DNA from: Streptomyces diastatochromogenes
Lineage (GTDB): Bacteria; Actinomycetota; Actinomycetes; Streptomycetales; Streptomycetaceae
Direction: 5' to 3'
Assembly: GCA_026913215.1 (NCBI GenBank)
Contig: JAPTYK010000001.1
Location: 2,790,001-2,854,000, forward strand
DNA length: 64,000 bases
A program made the translations under genes and the position numbers. Shown here in pieces: positions 40,376 through 51,912 of the stretch (the stretch's first letter is position 1; every line of letters starts with the position of its first letter). Below the pieces are notes generated by a model that had not been told where the DNA came from, did not search any database, and saw nothing but the letters and a program-made list of their open reading frames with translations.

Positions 40376-42566
40376 ATGCTGTCGCCCCTGACCCACGACG
40401 ACCCGGCCGCCGTCGCCTCGTACCGCCTCCTCGCCCGCCTCGGCTCCGGCGGCATGGGCACGGTCTACCTGGCGCGCACGCCCGGCGGCCGCACGGTGGC
40501 CCTGAAGACGGTGCACGCCCGTCTGGCGACCGACCCGACCTTCCGCAGCCGCTTCCGCCTGGAGACGGACGCGGCGCGGATCATCGGCGCGCGGCACGGC
40601 GCGGCCGTCGTCGACGCCGACCCGCTCGCCGAGACGCCGTGGCTGGCCACCGAGTACGTCCTCGGTCCGCCCCTCGACGACGCCGTCGCCCTCGGCGGCC
40701 CGCTCCCCGAACCGACCGTCCGCGCCCTCGGCGCCGCGCTCGCCGGGGCCCTCGCCCAGCTGCACTCCTCGGACGTCGTCCACCGCGACCTGAAGCCCTC
40801 CAACGTCCTCGTCACCGCGTACGGCCCGAAGATCATCGACTTCGGCATCGCCCGCGCCGCCGGCGACGACCACCTCACCCGTACGGGAGCGGCCGCCGGC
40901 ACGCCCGCCTTCATGTCGCCGGAGCAGGCGAGCGGCCAGGAACACACCCCGGCGGGCGACGTGTTCGCCCTCGCCGGCGTCCTCGTCTTCGCCGCCACCG
41001 GCCACGGCCCCTTCGGCACCGGCTCCCCGCCGACCTCCTCTACCGCGTCCGCTACGCCGACCCCGACCTCACCGGCGTACCCGAGCCCCTCCTCCCCTCC
41101 TGACGGCCTGCCTCACCAAGGACCCGTCCTCCCGCCCCACCACCCGCACCCTGGTGGACCATCTCCACGACGGCCACGGCGAGTTCGCCGACCACCTCCC
41201 GCCGCTCCTGCTGGCCGACATCGCCCGCCGGGCGACGGACGTCTGGCTCCACGCGCCCCACCGCCTGCCCGCGCCGGCGGGCGCCGCCGTGGCCGAGACC
41301 GTTCCGAGCACGGGACTCTCCCGCCGCCGCCTGCTCTCCGTGGGCGGCGGAGCACTGATCGGGCTCGCGGGAGCGGGGGCGGGATGTGGGCGTGGCTGGG
41401 GTCGCGGAACACCCGGAGTCCGACGGCGGCACCCCGGCCCCCACGGGTCCGACCGCGATCCCCGCCTCGACGGCCGCCGACGGGGCGCCGGTGGCGCTGT
41501 GGAAGGGCTCGTCCCTCGACCGCGAGGAGGCGAGCACGCAACTGATCGCCGGCGATGTCGTCGGCTTCGCGGAGACCGTCTCCTTCCGGGCACTGGACCA
41601 GAAGGACGGCCGCGAACTCTGGTCCGACGACATGGTCATGGATCCCTGGCAGATCACCACCGACGGCACGTCCTTCTACGCCTCCGACGGCACCCACGAG
41701 GGGCCGGGCGCACTGCAGATCCGCACGCTCGACCCCCGCACCGGCAAGGAGACGGCCCCGCAGATCGTCATCAAGGGCTTCGACGGGTCGAACTCGGGTA
41801 CCAAACTCCTCACCGCCTCCGGCGGCATGCTCTTCGCGGCCTCGCGACGGGGGAAGAAGGAGAGCGACCCGGACGCGAACGAGACGGGCTGGCACCTGAT
41901 CGCGGTCAACCTGCGTACCGGCAAGGAAGTATGGCGGGAGCCGTACGAATGGGACGGCGTCCGCCCCTGGCTCTCCCAGGTGGCCGGCGGCCGGCTGATC
42001 CTGGGCAAGAACAGCGGTGACCTGGATTCCTTCCTCGTCCAGGCGCGCGAGGTGCGGACCGGACGCCAACTGTGGCAGCGCCGCCTGCCGCTGAAGGACT
42101 CCGCGAACTTCATCCCCGGCCAGCTCGCGGTCGACGAGCGGCACGCGTACTTCGGCGGGGACCGCCTCCGGGCACTGCGTCTCACCGACGGCGGAGTCGC
42201 CTGGGAGTACGGCTCCGGCTCCGCCACCACCTCCTACGGCGTACCGGCCGTCTCGGGCGGAATCGTCTACGCCCACGAGGACAGGGACACCCGGGCCTCC
42301 TGGCCGTCACCACCGACTTCGGCGTCAGGCGCTGGACGGAGTCGCCCTCCGGCCGCTCTCTGACACCCGACTTCTTCGCGGCCCCCGTGGTCGGCGAGAA
42401 GTACGTGTACGCGCCCGTACGGGGCGGGCTGAGCGCAATCGACCTGATCACCAACCGCTCGGCCTGGGTGTTCCCGACAGACGCCCGGCGTTTCGTCGTC
42501 GACAAGGAGCGGACCCGCATCATCGGCGCGGGGAAGACGTCCGTCGTGGCCATCCCCTTCGCCTGA
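40376..42566 (+). CDS. Ser/Thr protein kinase with extracellular PQQ-like beta-propeller, frame broken
   Basis: ATG 40376 begins MLSPLTHDDPAAVASYRLLA. The kinase domain is complete: GSGGMG loop (24-29), K44, HRD 136-138, DFG 155-157, and an activation segment ending in SPEQA. A twin-arginine-like transmembrane segment (SRRRLLSVGGGALIGLAGAG) then leads to PQQ-type propeller blades (DGRELWSDD, TGKEVWREP, TGRQLWQRR, GGVAWEYG). One base is missing near 41035, one near 41100, one near 41385 and one near 42295. About 730 residues. The propeller probably senses an extracytoplasmic ligand. The 4-bp spacing to the pseudokinase gene implies cotranslation. Confidence 0.87.
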
Positions 42567-42621
42567 TCACCTCTCGCCGTCGCCCCGGCCCTCAGACCCT
42601 CCCGAACCGGAAAGCAGCCCC

Positions 42622-44717
42622 GTGACCACTCAGCCCCTCGCCGCCGGCGACCCGCTCCGGCTCGGCCCGTACCGACTCCTCGGCGTCCTCGGCGAGGGCG
42701 GCATGGGCAAGGTGTACGTGGGCCGGGACGGCTCCGGCGCGCCCGCGGCCGTCAAGGTCCTGCGCCCCGAACTCGCCCACGACCAGCACCTCGCGCAGCG
42801 GTTCGTCCGCGAGGCCGACATGGCGCGGGCCGTCACCAGCAAGGGCGTGGCGCGGATCCTCGGCGCGCGGACCGAGGGCGGACGGCCGTGGATCGCGGCC
42901 GAGTTCCTCGCCGGCCCGACGCTCGACGAGGCCGTCCGTACGCACGGCCCGATGGACGTGCCGACCGTCCGCGCCCTCGCCGCGCAGCTCGCACGCACCC
43001 TGCACGACATCCACGGGGCGGGTCTTGTCCACCGCGACCTCAAGCCCGCGAACATCGTGCTCACCTCCACCGGCCCCCGGATCATCGACTTCGGCATCGC
43101 ACGCCCCGAGCACGGCCTCACGCTCACGACGACGGGCCAGATCCCCGTCACACCGGGGTACGGGGCTCCCGAGCAGGTCCTCGGGCAGCGCGTCGGCCCG
43201 GCCTCGGACGTCTTCTCGCTCGGCGCGGTCCTCGCGTACGCGGCGAGCGGCCGGCGCGCCTTCGACGGCGGCCACGTGGCGGCGGTCCAGTACGAGGTCG
43301 TGCACGGCACGCCGGACCTGGGCCCGGTGCCACCGGAGCTCCAGGAACTGATCGGGCCGTGCCTGGCGAAGGACCCGGCGCACCGCCCGCGGCCCCGCAG
43401 ATCGCGGAGGCCTTCGGCCCGCCGAAGGGCGCGGACCGTGCCTGGCGCAAGGGCCCGCTCGCCGAGGACATCAAGCGGCGCGAGACGGCCACGAAGCGCC
43501 TGGCGGCACCCGAGGACACCGCCGTACCCTCCTCCGGGCCGTCCCGGCGCCGCTTCCTCACCGGCGCCGCCGTGGGCGTGACCGTCCTGGGCGCGGGCGG
43601 CGGGGCGGGCGTCTGGTGGCTGGATCGCGGGGAGCCGAAGTCGCCGACCGCCGACGTGCCACCCGCCGTGGCGACCCCTGAGGCCGCGTTCGTCTCGGCC
43701 ATCGACGTGCCGCCGGGCAAAGGCCCGAAGGCCCTGTGGGGGCCGCTCGATGTGGTGGCCGACGAGGGCGAACTTCCCCTGCCCGTACGGGATGTGGTGA
43801 TCGTGCAGGCGAAGACGGGCGGTCTGCTCGCCCTGTCCGTCACGAACGGCAAGGAGCGGTGGCGGGCCAGGAACATCGACGCGGACGCCGGTTTCGTGTC
43901 CGTCGCCGACCGGCTCGTCGTCGGTGTCGACAAGAACGGCGTCCTGAACGCCTTCGTCGCCTCGACCGGCGCCCCCGTCTGGCAGACGCAGTCCGGCGTC
44001 GACGACGTCCTCGCCGCGGACGACACGCACGTGTACCTGGTGACGAAGGACAACGAACTGCGCGCCGTCGACGCCTGGACCCTGGCCACGACGTGGGCGC
44101 GCCCCATGACGTCCCCGCGCTCCCAGAACGGCCCCGCGAAGGCGGCCGTGGGCAGGAAGCGGCTGGTGATCCACGGCAGGGACGGCCACTGCGCCGCCCT
44201 GTACACGGAGACGGGCGAGACCGACTGGGAGATCAAGGGCCAGGGCACCGACGGCCAGGCCCCGGCCCTCGGCGACAACAACGTCGCCTACTTCGGCGGC
44301 GGGAAGCTGACGGCCCGCCGCCTCGACCGTGGCGACTTTCTGTGGGAGGAGGACGCCCACAGAACGGGCGACTGGGGCACGCCCACCGCCGACGGCGACC
44401 TCGTCTTCGCGATCAACAGCTACCACGCCTACCGGTACACCACCATGCGTGAAGTCCGCTTCCCCGTCTCAGACTGGTACGAGGTCTTGGACGGCGTGGG
44501 CCCCGGCACCGTCAACCCGCCGGCCGTGGAGGGTGCGACCGTCTGGCTCCATTCCCCGGACAGCAGCTACGTCCAGGTCGTCCACAAAGCCACCCATGAT
44601 CACCTCTTCTTCATCAAGATGAAGCGTCAGGGCACCTACCAGCTGGCAAGCGCCGGCAACCGCGTCTTCGTCGCCCGGGGCGGCCGGATCGGGGCGATGC
44701 CGGTGTTCGGGACGTAG
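42622..44717 (+). CDS. Ser/Thr protein kinase with extracellular beta-propeller, frame broken once
   Basis: GTG 42622 begins MTTQPLAAGDPLRLGPYRLL. All catalytic motifs are present: GEGGMG (24-29), K45, H137-R138-D139, D156-F157-G158, APEQ. One base is missing near 43392. After it follow a juxtamembrane segment, the transmembrane helix SRRRFLTGAAVGVTVLGAGG, and a PQQ-like propeller (NGKERWRARN, GAPVWQTQ, ETDWEIKG, GDFLWEED). About 699 residues. It is a paralogue of the preceding kinase, 55 bp downstream in the same operon. Confidence 0.9.
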
Positions 44718-44723
44718 ACAGCC

Positions 44724-45061
44724 TCAGGGCCGTGCCTTCGCCGGCACCCCGACACCAGCCCCGTCCCCGCACACCCCGGTTCGGCGGCCACATGCGCGGC
44801 CGCGGCGTTGGCCAGGGCGATCTGTTCGTCTCTGATGCCCGGGTGACCGGCCTCGTTCTCGTCCGCGCGCTCCAGCTCGGCGCCGAGGACGACCTCGTGC
44901 GCCGGAGCAGCGAGGCGGCACGTGAAACAGAGCGCGGCGCAGAGGTCGGACGAGGTCGCGGGGCGCCCGGTGGAGTAGGCCGTCACGAGGTCCTTCGAGG
45001 CGTCGTCGGTTCCCTTCGTGCAGCCGGTCGCCGCCCACGCGAGGGCGGCGACCGGAAGCAC
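44724..45061 (-). CDS. Lipoprotein of type VII-like locus, frame broken near the C-terminus
   Basis: GTG 45061 gives MLPVAALAWAATGCTKGTDD with a lipobox (ATGC). The hydrophobic segment is short, and the in-frame upstream sequence RSHSTRTAVHGI would complete a normal signal peptide, so the true start may be a non-ATG codon near 45100 overlapping the preceding stop. The mature domain resembles the next gene's product by eye (ALANAAAAHVAAEPGC here, TLANAVARKVSAELGC there). One base lost near 44775 connects to ...GVGVPAKARP and TGA 44724-44726. About 112 residues. Convergent with the kinase operon. Confidence 0.65.
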
Positions 45062-45096
45062 GATCCCGTGGACCGCGGTGCGCGTGGAGTGGCTCC

Positions 45097-45756
45097 TCAG
45101 GGCGCCGAGGAAGGGTTCGGGACGGCCACCGGTACCCCGGTGGCAAGCCGGTCCCCCTGGCAGCCCAGCTCCGCCGAGACCTTCCGGGCCACTGCGTTGG
45201 CGAGGGTGATCAGCCGGGTCCGCTGCGCCAGGTCCGCCTCGGGGATCCCCGGGGGTCCCCAGGCTTTCACTTCGACGACGAAGTCGTGGGCAGGCTCCTC
45301 GAGGTCGCAGGGGAAATAGAGGAAGCCAAGCTCAGAGGAGGAGAACGCCTGCAGTCCCGAGGCGTAGGAGGTCACCCTTTTGGCGTGCCCGGGGGTCAGC
45401 CCTGGGGCCTTGTCCGTCGGGCTCAACTTCACGATGAGGGTCTTCTCCCCGCCCTCGGCAGGCAGGAGCCGGCAGTACGGCACCGGCAGCGGCCGGTAGG
45501 AGTCGGCGAGCGGCGCACGGGTCGCATCGCGCAGTCCGTCGAGGGCCTTTTGGGGCTTCGACGGACCGTCGTCGAAGCGCTCGCTCCCCGTGGCGGCCTT
45601 GAGCGCGGCCGTGGCTGCGGCATCCTTGGCGAAGCCGCCGCAGACCGCGCTCGCCGCCAGGCCTTTCCGCTTCTCCGTATCGCCGCCGCTGGAGCAACTC
45701 GTGAGGACCACGGCGACGGCGACGGCCGATCCGATTCGCGCCAGCGCAGAACGCAT
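45097..45756 (-). CDS. Lipoprotein of type VII-like locus
   Basis: The intact 219-residue protein has a lipoprotein signal (MRSALARIGSAVAVAVVLTSC). The mature part has cysteines in CGGFAKDA, YCRLLPA, FPCDLEEP and LGCQGD, and no known domain. It is paralogous at its C-terminus to the product of 44724-45061. ATG 45756 lies 5 bp after the stop of the small EspC-like gene, indicating one operon with the mycosin genes upstream. A role as an envelope partner of the exported proteins is only inferred. Confidence 0.78.
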   Translation of the reverse strand: MRSALARIGSAVAVAVVLTSCSSGGDTEKRKGLAASAVCGGFAKDAAATAALKAATGSERFDDGPSKPQKALDGLRDATRAPLADSYRPLPVPYCRLLPAEGGEKTLIVKLSPTDKAPGLTPGHAKRVTSYASGLQAFSSSELGFLYFPCDLEEPAHDFVVEVKAWGPPGIPEADLAQRTRLITLANAVARKVSAELGCQGDRLATGVPVAVPNPSSAP

Positions 45757-45761
45757 GTGCG

Positions 45762-46130
45762 TCACTTCTTCTTGTACGGGTCGGGGAGATTGTTGTCGTG
45801 ACCGTGCAAGCGGGAGTCCAGGCTGTACTTGTTCATCAGCTCTTCGAGATCGTTGCTGGCGTCTCTGCTCCAGCCGGGGGCGGTCGCGTAGGCGGTACCC
45901 GGCCTGGTCGATCTGCGCCATGCACGTCTCGTCCATGATTCCCTGGGCCTCTGAACCGACTCGAACCAGTGATAGAGCTCCTGGGCCTCGTTCCCGATGG
46001 CCTTGAGGTCGGCGGAGGTCACCTTGTAGTCACTGGCGCCTCCCCCGCCACCACCGTCGGCGGGCACACTGTCGAGCCTCATCGCCGCGGTCTCGCTGCG
46101 GACTTGGCTCCACTCCTCGTCGAACGGCAT
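45762..46130 (-). CDS. EspC/WXG100-like small protein (paralogue of 38590-39018), frame broken
   Basis: ATG 46130 begins MPFDEEWSQVRSETAAMRLD, then a Gly-rich stretch and SADLKAIGNEAQELYHWFESVQ, matching the paralogue at 38590-39018. One base is lost near 45955 and two near 45900; after repair the middle reads QGIMDETCMAQIDQAG and the tail YATAPGWSRDASNDLEELMNKY to ...LPDPYKKK. About 123 residues. Signal-less and helical, hence a candidate type VII substrate or chaperone. Downstream of the mycosin gene by 50 bp. Confidence 0.7.
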   Translation of the reverse strand: MPFDEEWSQVRSETAAMRLDSVPADGGGGGGASDYKVTSADLKAIGNEAQELYHWFESVQRPRESWTRRAWRRSTRPGTAYATAPGWSRDASNDLEELMNKYSLDSRLHGHDNNLPDPYKKK

Positions 46131-46180
46131 CTACTTCCCCATGAGTGGGTCACGGACGGCCGGCGGCGGAGAGGGCGGGT

Positions 46181-47421
46181 TCAGCTCCGCCGCGACCGGA
46201 GTACGGGCACGGCGATCGCGGCACCGAGCAGTACGGCGGCGCCGATCCCGAGACCGATCCAGAGGCCGGTGTTGCCGCCGTCTCCGCCGTCGGCGGCGGA
46301 GGCCTGGGCGGCGGGGGCGGACTCCGAAGGGGCCGGGGCCGCGGAGGACGGGGCGGCGGAGGGCGTGGGAGTCGCGGTGGGCGGCGCGGCGAGGTCGTCG
46401 ATAGGACGGACGTCGGCCGGGCCGGGGTCGCCGGGCGTCTTCAGGGTACGGAGCGGGCGAAGGGCGCCGAAGCCGACGTGATTGCTGTGCTTCTCGCCCC
46501 GCTGGGCCCGGCGACGGTGTTGAGCATGACCTTCAGGACCTGGTTGTTGGTCCAGTCGGGGTGCTTCGACCAGAGGAGCGCGGCGGCGGCGGAGGCGAGG
46601 GCCGTCGCGTCGCTGGTACCGCTGGACTTGCAGAGGCCGGTTCCTCCGCCGCAGGCGTGCACGATGTCCTTGCCCGGGGTGACGACGTCCACCTGGGCAC
46701 CGTAATTCGACATCGGGATGCGCATCGCCTTGTTGTCGACGGCACCGACACCGACCACGCCGGGGGTCGCCCCCGGGTATTCGAGGATATTGCTCTTGTC
46801 GCCTTCGTTCCCGACGGATGCGAAGACGAGAGAACCCTTGTCCAGTGCGTACTTCACCGCATCGGTGAGCGCCTGCGAGCCGGTACTGGCTCCCAGAGAG
46901 AGGTTGATGACCTGGGCACCGGAATCAGCCGCGTACCTGATCGCCTGAGGGATGACGCGGTTGAACTCCTCATCGCTTTCGGCCATGTTGCCGTTGTCGT
47001 CATCACGGAGGCCGGGAACACGCACCGGCAGGATCTTGGCGCCCGGCGCCAGTCCGAAGGCCCCGTTCCCGCCGTCTCTCGCCCCGGTACCGGCAATGAT
47101 GCCGGCCATCCCTGTGCCGTGGCCGTCGTAGTCGGTGAACTGGTCGCCCGGCTTCTCCGGCGCGAAGTCCTTGCCTTCGAGCACCTGGCCTTGGAGGTCG
47201 GGATTGCTTTTCTCCACACCAGTGTCGATCACCGCGACGGTTACGCCCTTGCCCGTGCTGAGCTGCCAGATCTTCTCGGCACTGAAGGCGTCCAGATGCC
47301 ACTGCTTGGCCCGGATGCCCTCCGCGTGGGCGGGGACGGATGCGATGCCCACCAGCAGCATCCCCAAGGCGGCCGAGGCGGTGACTCGGGCACGGCTCCG
47401 ACGAATACTGCTGGTACGCAT
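46181..47421 (-). CDS. mycP: Type VII secretion-associated serine protease (mycosin-like subtilase), frame broken once
   Basis: The protein has a signal peptide (RVTASAALGMLLVGIASVPAHA) and an S8 domain with the complete triad: D66 (VIDTG), H101 (GHGTGMAG) and S270 (SGTSDATA). C257 and C264 may form a disulfide. One base is lost near 46500; the repaired C-terminus is a Pro/Ala-rich linker, then a transmembrane helix (GLWIGLGIGAAVLLGAAIAV) and an arginine tail ending at TGA 46181-46183. About 413 residues. Signal, subtilase, linker and C-terminal helix are the exact layout of mycosins, which stabilise the ESX complex and cut its substrates. Confidence 0.87.
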
Positions 47422-47438
47422 CTGCTTCCTCGCGCTGA

Positions 47439-48946
47439 TCAGTCGACGACGGGCGGTGCCACGCGGCGGTTGCCCTGCTGCCAGGTCTCCTCGTCCTCGA
47501 CCAGGTAGTCGGGACGCTCTCCGTTCCGCTCCTCGCGCTCGCCGGGCTTCGCGGCGTTTCCGCGTACGAGGCCCGAACCGCCGGCCGTGAAGGGCTTCCC
47601 GCCGCCCGCGGCACCGGCGCGCTGCGCCTTGCCGCCGACGACTCCGCCGGTCTCGCCGGCGAGGCGGCAGCCGCCCGTGATGCCGTTCTGGCCGGAGGCG
47701 CCGCCCATGGAGCCGCCCATGCCGTGGGCGCCGCCCATGCCGCGGCCCATGCCGGTCCGGTTCTGGCCGTTCTGCCCGGTGGGCTCGTTGCCGATGACGG
47801 TGCTGCGCGGGATGCCGGTCTGCGGCCGGCCCATGGTGCTGGGCACCTGACGGCCGCCGCTGATGCCCTCTCGGGGCATGCCGAGGCCGGTGCGGAGGCC
47901 GCCGGTCTGCGGACCGCGGGGTTGCCGGTGCCGCCGGTGATGGGCGAGGTGGGGCCCAGGGGGCCCGGACCGCCCTTCACGGACAGCGGGGGCATGCCGG
48001 GGGTCACGATCGGAGGCGTACCGATGTCCGGCTTGGTGATCGGCGGCGGACCGCCCGGGGTCTGGGTCGTCGGCCCGGTCGTGGTCGGGTGCGGCAGGGT
48101 GTCCACGCTGTCGATGCCGAGGTCCACGGGCACGTCGGGACGGACCTCGGGGCGGATGACGTGCGTCGGCCCGGTCGTGTCCTGGGACGGCAGGACGACG
48201 TTCGTGTCGGGCGTGGTCCGCGTCGTGTCCTGATGCGACCGTGTGGGCTGCGCCGTCGTACCCGAGTCCGTACCGGTGGAACGGCTGTCACTCTGAGGGG
48301 AGGAGCTGATGTACTGGGACTCGCCCCCCTTCTTGCCCAGATTGTCCGGAACGAACGCCCCCGGCGGCGGCGGGAACGTCGGCGGCGGCTGGTTCGACAT
48401 CTGCTGGCTGTTCCAGCTGTACGAGGACGAGAGCCGCTCCATCTCGGCCGCGGCCGCCAGCCTGTTCGCCTCCTGCTTCCCCTCGATGGTCGCGAGATCC
48501 TCGCTCGCCTTCTTCGCCTCACGCGCCACGGTCTGCGCGTCCGGGTCGTTGTGGTACTTGATCGCGGCTTCCAGGTTCGCCTTGGCGCTCTCGTACGAGG
48601 TGTACCTGGGGATGGCACTGGCAGCGGCGGCGATGGCCGTGGCGTTGCCTTCCATCCAGTACGCGCCGTTGTCGCTGTACGTGCCGAGATCCGCGGTCGA
48701 CGAGGCCACCGAGAGGGCCCACTCGGAGAACGCCTTCTCCGCCTCGCCCTCCCAGTCCATCTCCTTCATGCGCCTGACGAGTCGATCGGCGATCTCTGTC
48801 AGCTGCTGGCCGGTCGAACGCAGCACGTCTGCCGCGTCGCCGACGTAGAACGTACTGGCCTCGTCGAGCCAGGCCAGCATCGTCTGGTGATCCATGGCGC
48901 GGAAGTTGGTCCCGCTGTACCCTCCGCCGCCGTCTGCCGGAATCAT
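47439..48946 (-). CDS. PPE/WXG-like protein with long Pro-rich C-terminus, frame broken once
   Basis: Residues 1-170 are helical with a WXG-type turn (MKEMDWEGEAEKAFSEWALS) and long helices, as in PPE and LXG proteins. A Pro/Thr-rich region (about residues 185-340) and a Gly-rich region (GMGRGMGGAHGMGGSMGG) follow. One base is lost near 47925. The tail RPDYLVEDEETWQQGNRRVA-PPVVD is, from memory, conserved in streptomycete ESX-associated proteins. About 503 residues. It is 17 bp upstream of the mycosin gene, so cotranscribed, and is a probable substrate. No signal peptide. Confidence 0.78.
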
Positions 48947-48986
48947 CCTTCGCCTCTTCCCCGTGTCCCCGATGTGTCGTCCGCGC

Positions 48987-49472
48987 CTAATCGAAGGCGC
49001 CGCCGCCCGAGGCGCCGCTGCTGCCGCTGTCCGCCGGCTTGCCCTGGGCGGCCGCCTGCTGCTGCGCCTGCGCCTTGTCGTGCGCGTCCTTCGTGCGGTT
49101 GTAGATGCCGCGCATCTTCAGCTTGATGTCCTCGTCCATCGCCTCGATGCCGTCCTGGGAGGCGACGACCGCGATGCCGAGCCCTTCCAGGCAGTCCCTG
49201 AGGAGCTTGGACAGGTCCACCAGGCTCTGGCGCACCTTGGAGTACCCGGCGTAGGCGCTCTGCGCCTCGGCCCAAGCGGCGCCGCCACCACCGAACTTGC
49301 TCCGGTCGATCACGGACACCGTGCCGTTCGGGTCGGCCGTCACCTTCATCGTCGCGTCGAGCGTGGTGATGAGCTTGTCGACGTCCTTCTTGAACTCAGC
49401 CATGGAGTCGGCGCTGTACTTCACGGCCTGCGTCCGCATCCCGGACGTCATGCCATCCATCTCGGCCCGCAT
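48987..49472 (-). CDS. WXG100-like small protein of type VII-like locus
   Basis: The intact 161-residue protein starts at ATG 49472 (GGGAGG upstream) with MRAEMDGMTSGMRTQAVKYS. A helical hairpin (DSMAEFKKDVDKLITTLDATM ... VRQSLVDLSKLLRDCLEGLG) follows, then a basic/Gln-rich tail. There is no signal peptide. It heads the operon of PPE-like protein, mycosin, EspC-like protein and lipoproteins, 40 bp before the next start. Probably the partner of the PPE-like protein. Confidence 0.75.
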   Translation of the reverse strand: MRAEMDGMTSGMRTQAVKYSADSMAEFKKDVDKLITTLDATMKVTADPNGTVSVIDRSKFGGGGAAWAEAQSAYAGYSKVRQSLVDLSKLLRDCLEGLGIAVVASQDGIEAMDEDIKLKMRGIYNRTKDAHDKAQAQQQAAAQGKPADSGSSGASGGGAFD

Positions 49473-49592
49473 GTCCGTCTCCCTCCCCCGTGAACCACCG
49501 TGCCGCGCACGGCACAAGTCAAGAAGTCCACTGTAGTCAGGAACGACGACAGTCCGCATCTCCCGGTTGCACAAGCAACGGACATCACATGG

Positions 49593-51912
49593 TTACGAAT
49601 TGGGCACGGCGACGGCGGCCTGAGGCCGGATCGGGAGGCGGTTGATCGGGCGGCCGGTCGCCGCCCGTACGGCTGAGGCCACTGCGGCGGGTGAGGTGAC
49701 GACGGGGATGGCGCTGGCGGCCTTGGCGCCGAAGGGGGCGACGACGTCGCGTTCTTCGACGAGTTTCACGATGCGAATGTCCGGGGCGTCCAGTGATGTC
49801 GGGAGTGCGTAGCCGGTGAAGTCGGGGTGGCGGACGAGGCCGCGGGTGGTGCGGAGGTTCTCGGTGAGGGCGGCGCCGACGCCCTGGGTGACGCCGGCTT
49901 CGATGCGGGCGGTGAGCTGGGCGGGGTTGAGGATGCGGCCGACGTCCTGGGCGACGGCCATCTCGACGACGCGGACCGAGCCGAGTTCGATGTCGACGTC
50001 GACGACCGCGCGGATCGCGCAGAAGGCGAGGCCGACGAAGGCGTCGCCCTGGCCGGAGTCGTCGAGGGGTTCGGTGGGGTGGGGGCGGCACTGGGCGGTG
50101 GCCCAGAGCTCCTTGCCGTCCATGGCCTCGGTGACGGTGGTGGAGAGGACGCCGTCGTACGAGGTGATCTTGCCGTCGGTGATCTGGAGGAGCTCGGTCG
50201 ACATGCCGAACTTGTGGGCCAGGGGCTGGAGCAGTTGGGTGCGGACCATTTTCGCCGCGCGCTCCACCGCGCCGCCGGAGACCCAGGTGTGGCGGCCGTG
50301 GGCCGCCGGGCCCGCCGGGGGCTGGTCGGTGTCGACGGGGGCCACGTGGACCTCGTCGATGCCCAGGGTCTCCTGGACGATCTGGCGGGCGAGGGTCGAG
50401 AAGCCCGAACCCGTGTCCACGGCCGAGCAGATGACCGTGGCCACGCCGTCCATGACGCGGACGGTCGCGGTCGAGACCTCGTCCGTGCCCTCCGCGCCCA
50501 GCATGTGCACCATGCCGAGCGCGTAGCCCACGCCCCGGCGCACCGCGCCGGGTTCGCCCGCGCCCTCGGGGCCGCCGGGGAGGAGCCAGTCGTCCTCCGG
50601 GGTGTCCTTGGGGAGGGACGGGAGGGGGAAGTCGCGTACGGCCGCGAGGAGTTCCGCCACGGGGGCCGGGCAGGTGACCGTCTGGCCCGTGGGCAGGATG
50701 TCGCCGGTCGCCATGATGTTCCGCATGCGCAGCTCGGCCGGGTCCACGCCCAGCTTCGCGGCCAGCTTGTCCATCTGGGCCTCGTACGCCGCGCACACCT
50801 GCATCGCGCCCTCGCCCCGGACGTGGCCGGAGGGGGTTGTTGGTGCGGACGGCCCAGCCCTCCACGAAGGCGTGCGGGACCACGTACGGGCCGCAGGCGA
50901 AGGCCACCGCCGCCGCGAGCGACTCGCTCGACGAGTCGGCGTACGCGCCCGCGTCGAGCAGGATCTGCGCCTCCACCTTCACCAGGCGCCCCTCCGCGTC
51001 CGCGTGGTGGCGGTAGCGCAGCAGGGTGGGGTGGCGGTGGGCGTGGCCGAGGAAGGACTCCTCGCGGGTGGCGGTGAGCTTGACCGGGCAGCCGGTGCGG
51101 AGCGCGAGCAGGCCCAGCGGGATCTGGAAGCCCGGGTCCTCGCGGTCGCCCGTCGCGCCCGGGACGCCCGTCACGACCAGCTTGACCTGCTCGGGCGGCA
51201 GCCCGAAGCAGGCGGCGGCCAGGTCGCGGTCGGTGTGCGGGTCGGTGGAGGCCGTGTACAGCTCGACGCCTCCGTCCGGGCGCGGCACCGCGAGGCCCGC
51301 CTCCGCGCCGATCGGCGCCGGGTCCTGGCGGCCGATCCGGTACAGGCCCTCGACGACGACCTCGCCGGTCGCCTCCGGGTCCCCGAAGCGCAGCGGGATG
51401 TGCCGGATCAGGTTCCCGTCGGGGTGCAGCGCCTCGGCCGCGAACGCCTTCTCCGGGTCCGTCACCGGCTCCAGGAGCTCGTACTCGACGCCGATCGCCG
51501 CGGCCGCGAGGCGCGCCGTGTCCAGGTGGTCGGCGGCGACGGCCGCGAGGGCCTCGCCGTGGTGCCGGACCAGGTCGGAGGCGAAGACGGGCCGGTCGGC
51601 GACCCGGCGCCCGTACGTCGCCGCGCCCGGCACGTCGGCGGCCGTCACCACGGCCCGTACGCCCGGCATGGCCAGCGCCGCGCTCGTGTCGATCGACACG
51701 ATCCGGGCGTGCGGGTGCGGCGAGCGCAGGATCGCGGCCCAGAGCAGGCCCTCGGCCCACAGGTCGGAGGCGTACGGGAACGTGCCCTCGGTCTTCGCCC
51801 GCGCCTCGGCCTGCGGGAGCGAGGTGCCGAGGCCGTGCGCGGCCGGCTCCTGGCCGATGCTCCCGGTGACGTCCAGAGCCGTGGGAACGGCCGTGGTCGC
51901 GTCGCTGCTCAC
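49593..51912 (-). CDS. Xanthine dehydrogenase-type molybdopterin-binding subunit, frame broken
   Basis: The large subunit of a xanthine dehydrogenase/aldehyde oxidase-family molybdoenzyme. The N-terminal part (AEARAKTEGTFPYASDLWAE, LWAAILRSPHPHARI) and the molybdopterin domain (FVEGWAVRTNNP, then, after two lost bases near 50840, SGHVRGEGAMQVCAAYEAQM; later QGDAFVGLAFCAI and AVAQDVGRILNP) are clear. GTG 51912 overlaps the upstream stop by 4 bp. About 773 residues. The substrate is probably a purine or heterocyclic aldehyde; not fixed by sequence. Order in operon: FAD, FeS, Mo subunit. Confidence 0.9.

Noticed and set aside
40376..41545. A single fused pseudokinase-kinase protein
   Set aside because: The frame is open across the junction, but a TGA one frame away at 40369-40371, 4 bp before a family-like start (MLSPLTHDDP), fits two genes given the many one-base losses. 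Fusion is not excluded.
49827..51077. Long plus-strand frames opposite the molybdopterin subunit
   Set aside because: Antisense shadow with typical Asp/Gly/Arg/Val composition and no motif.
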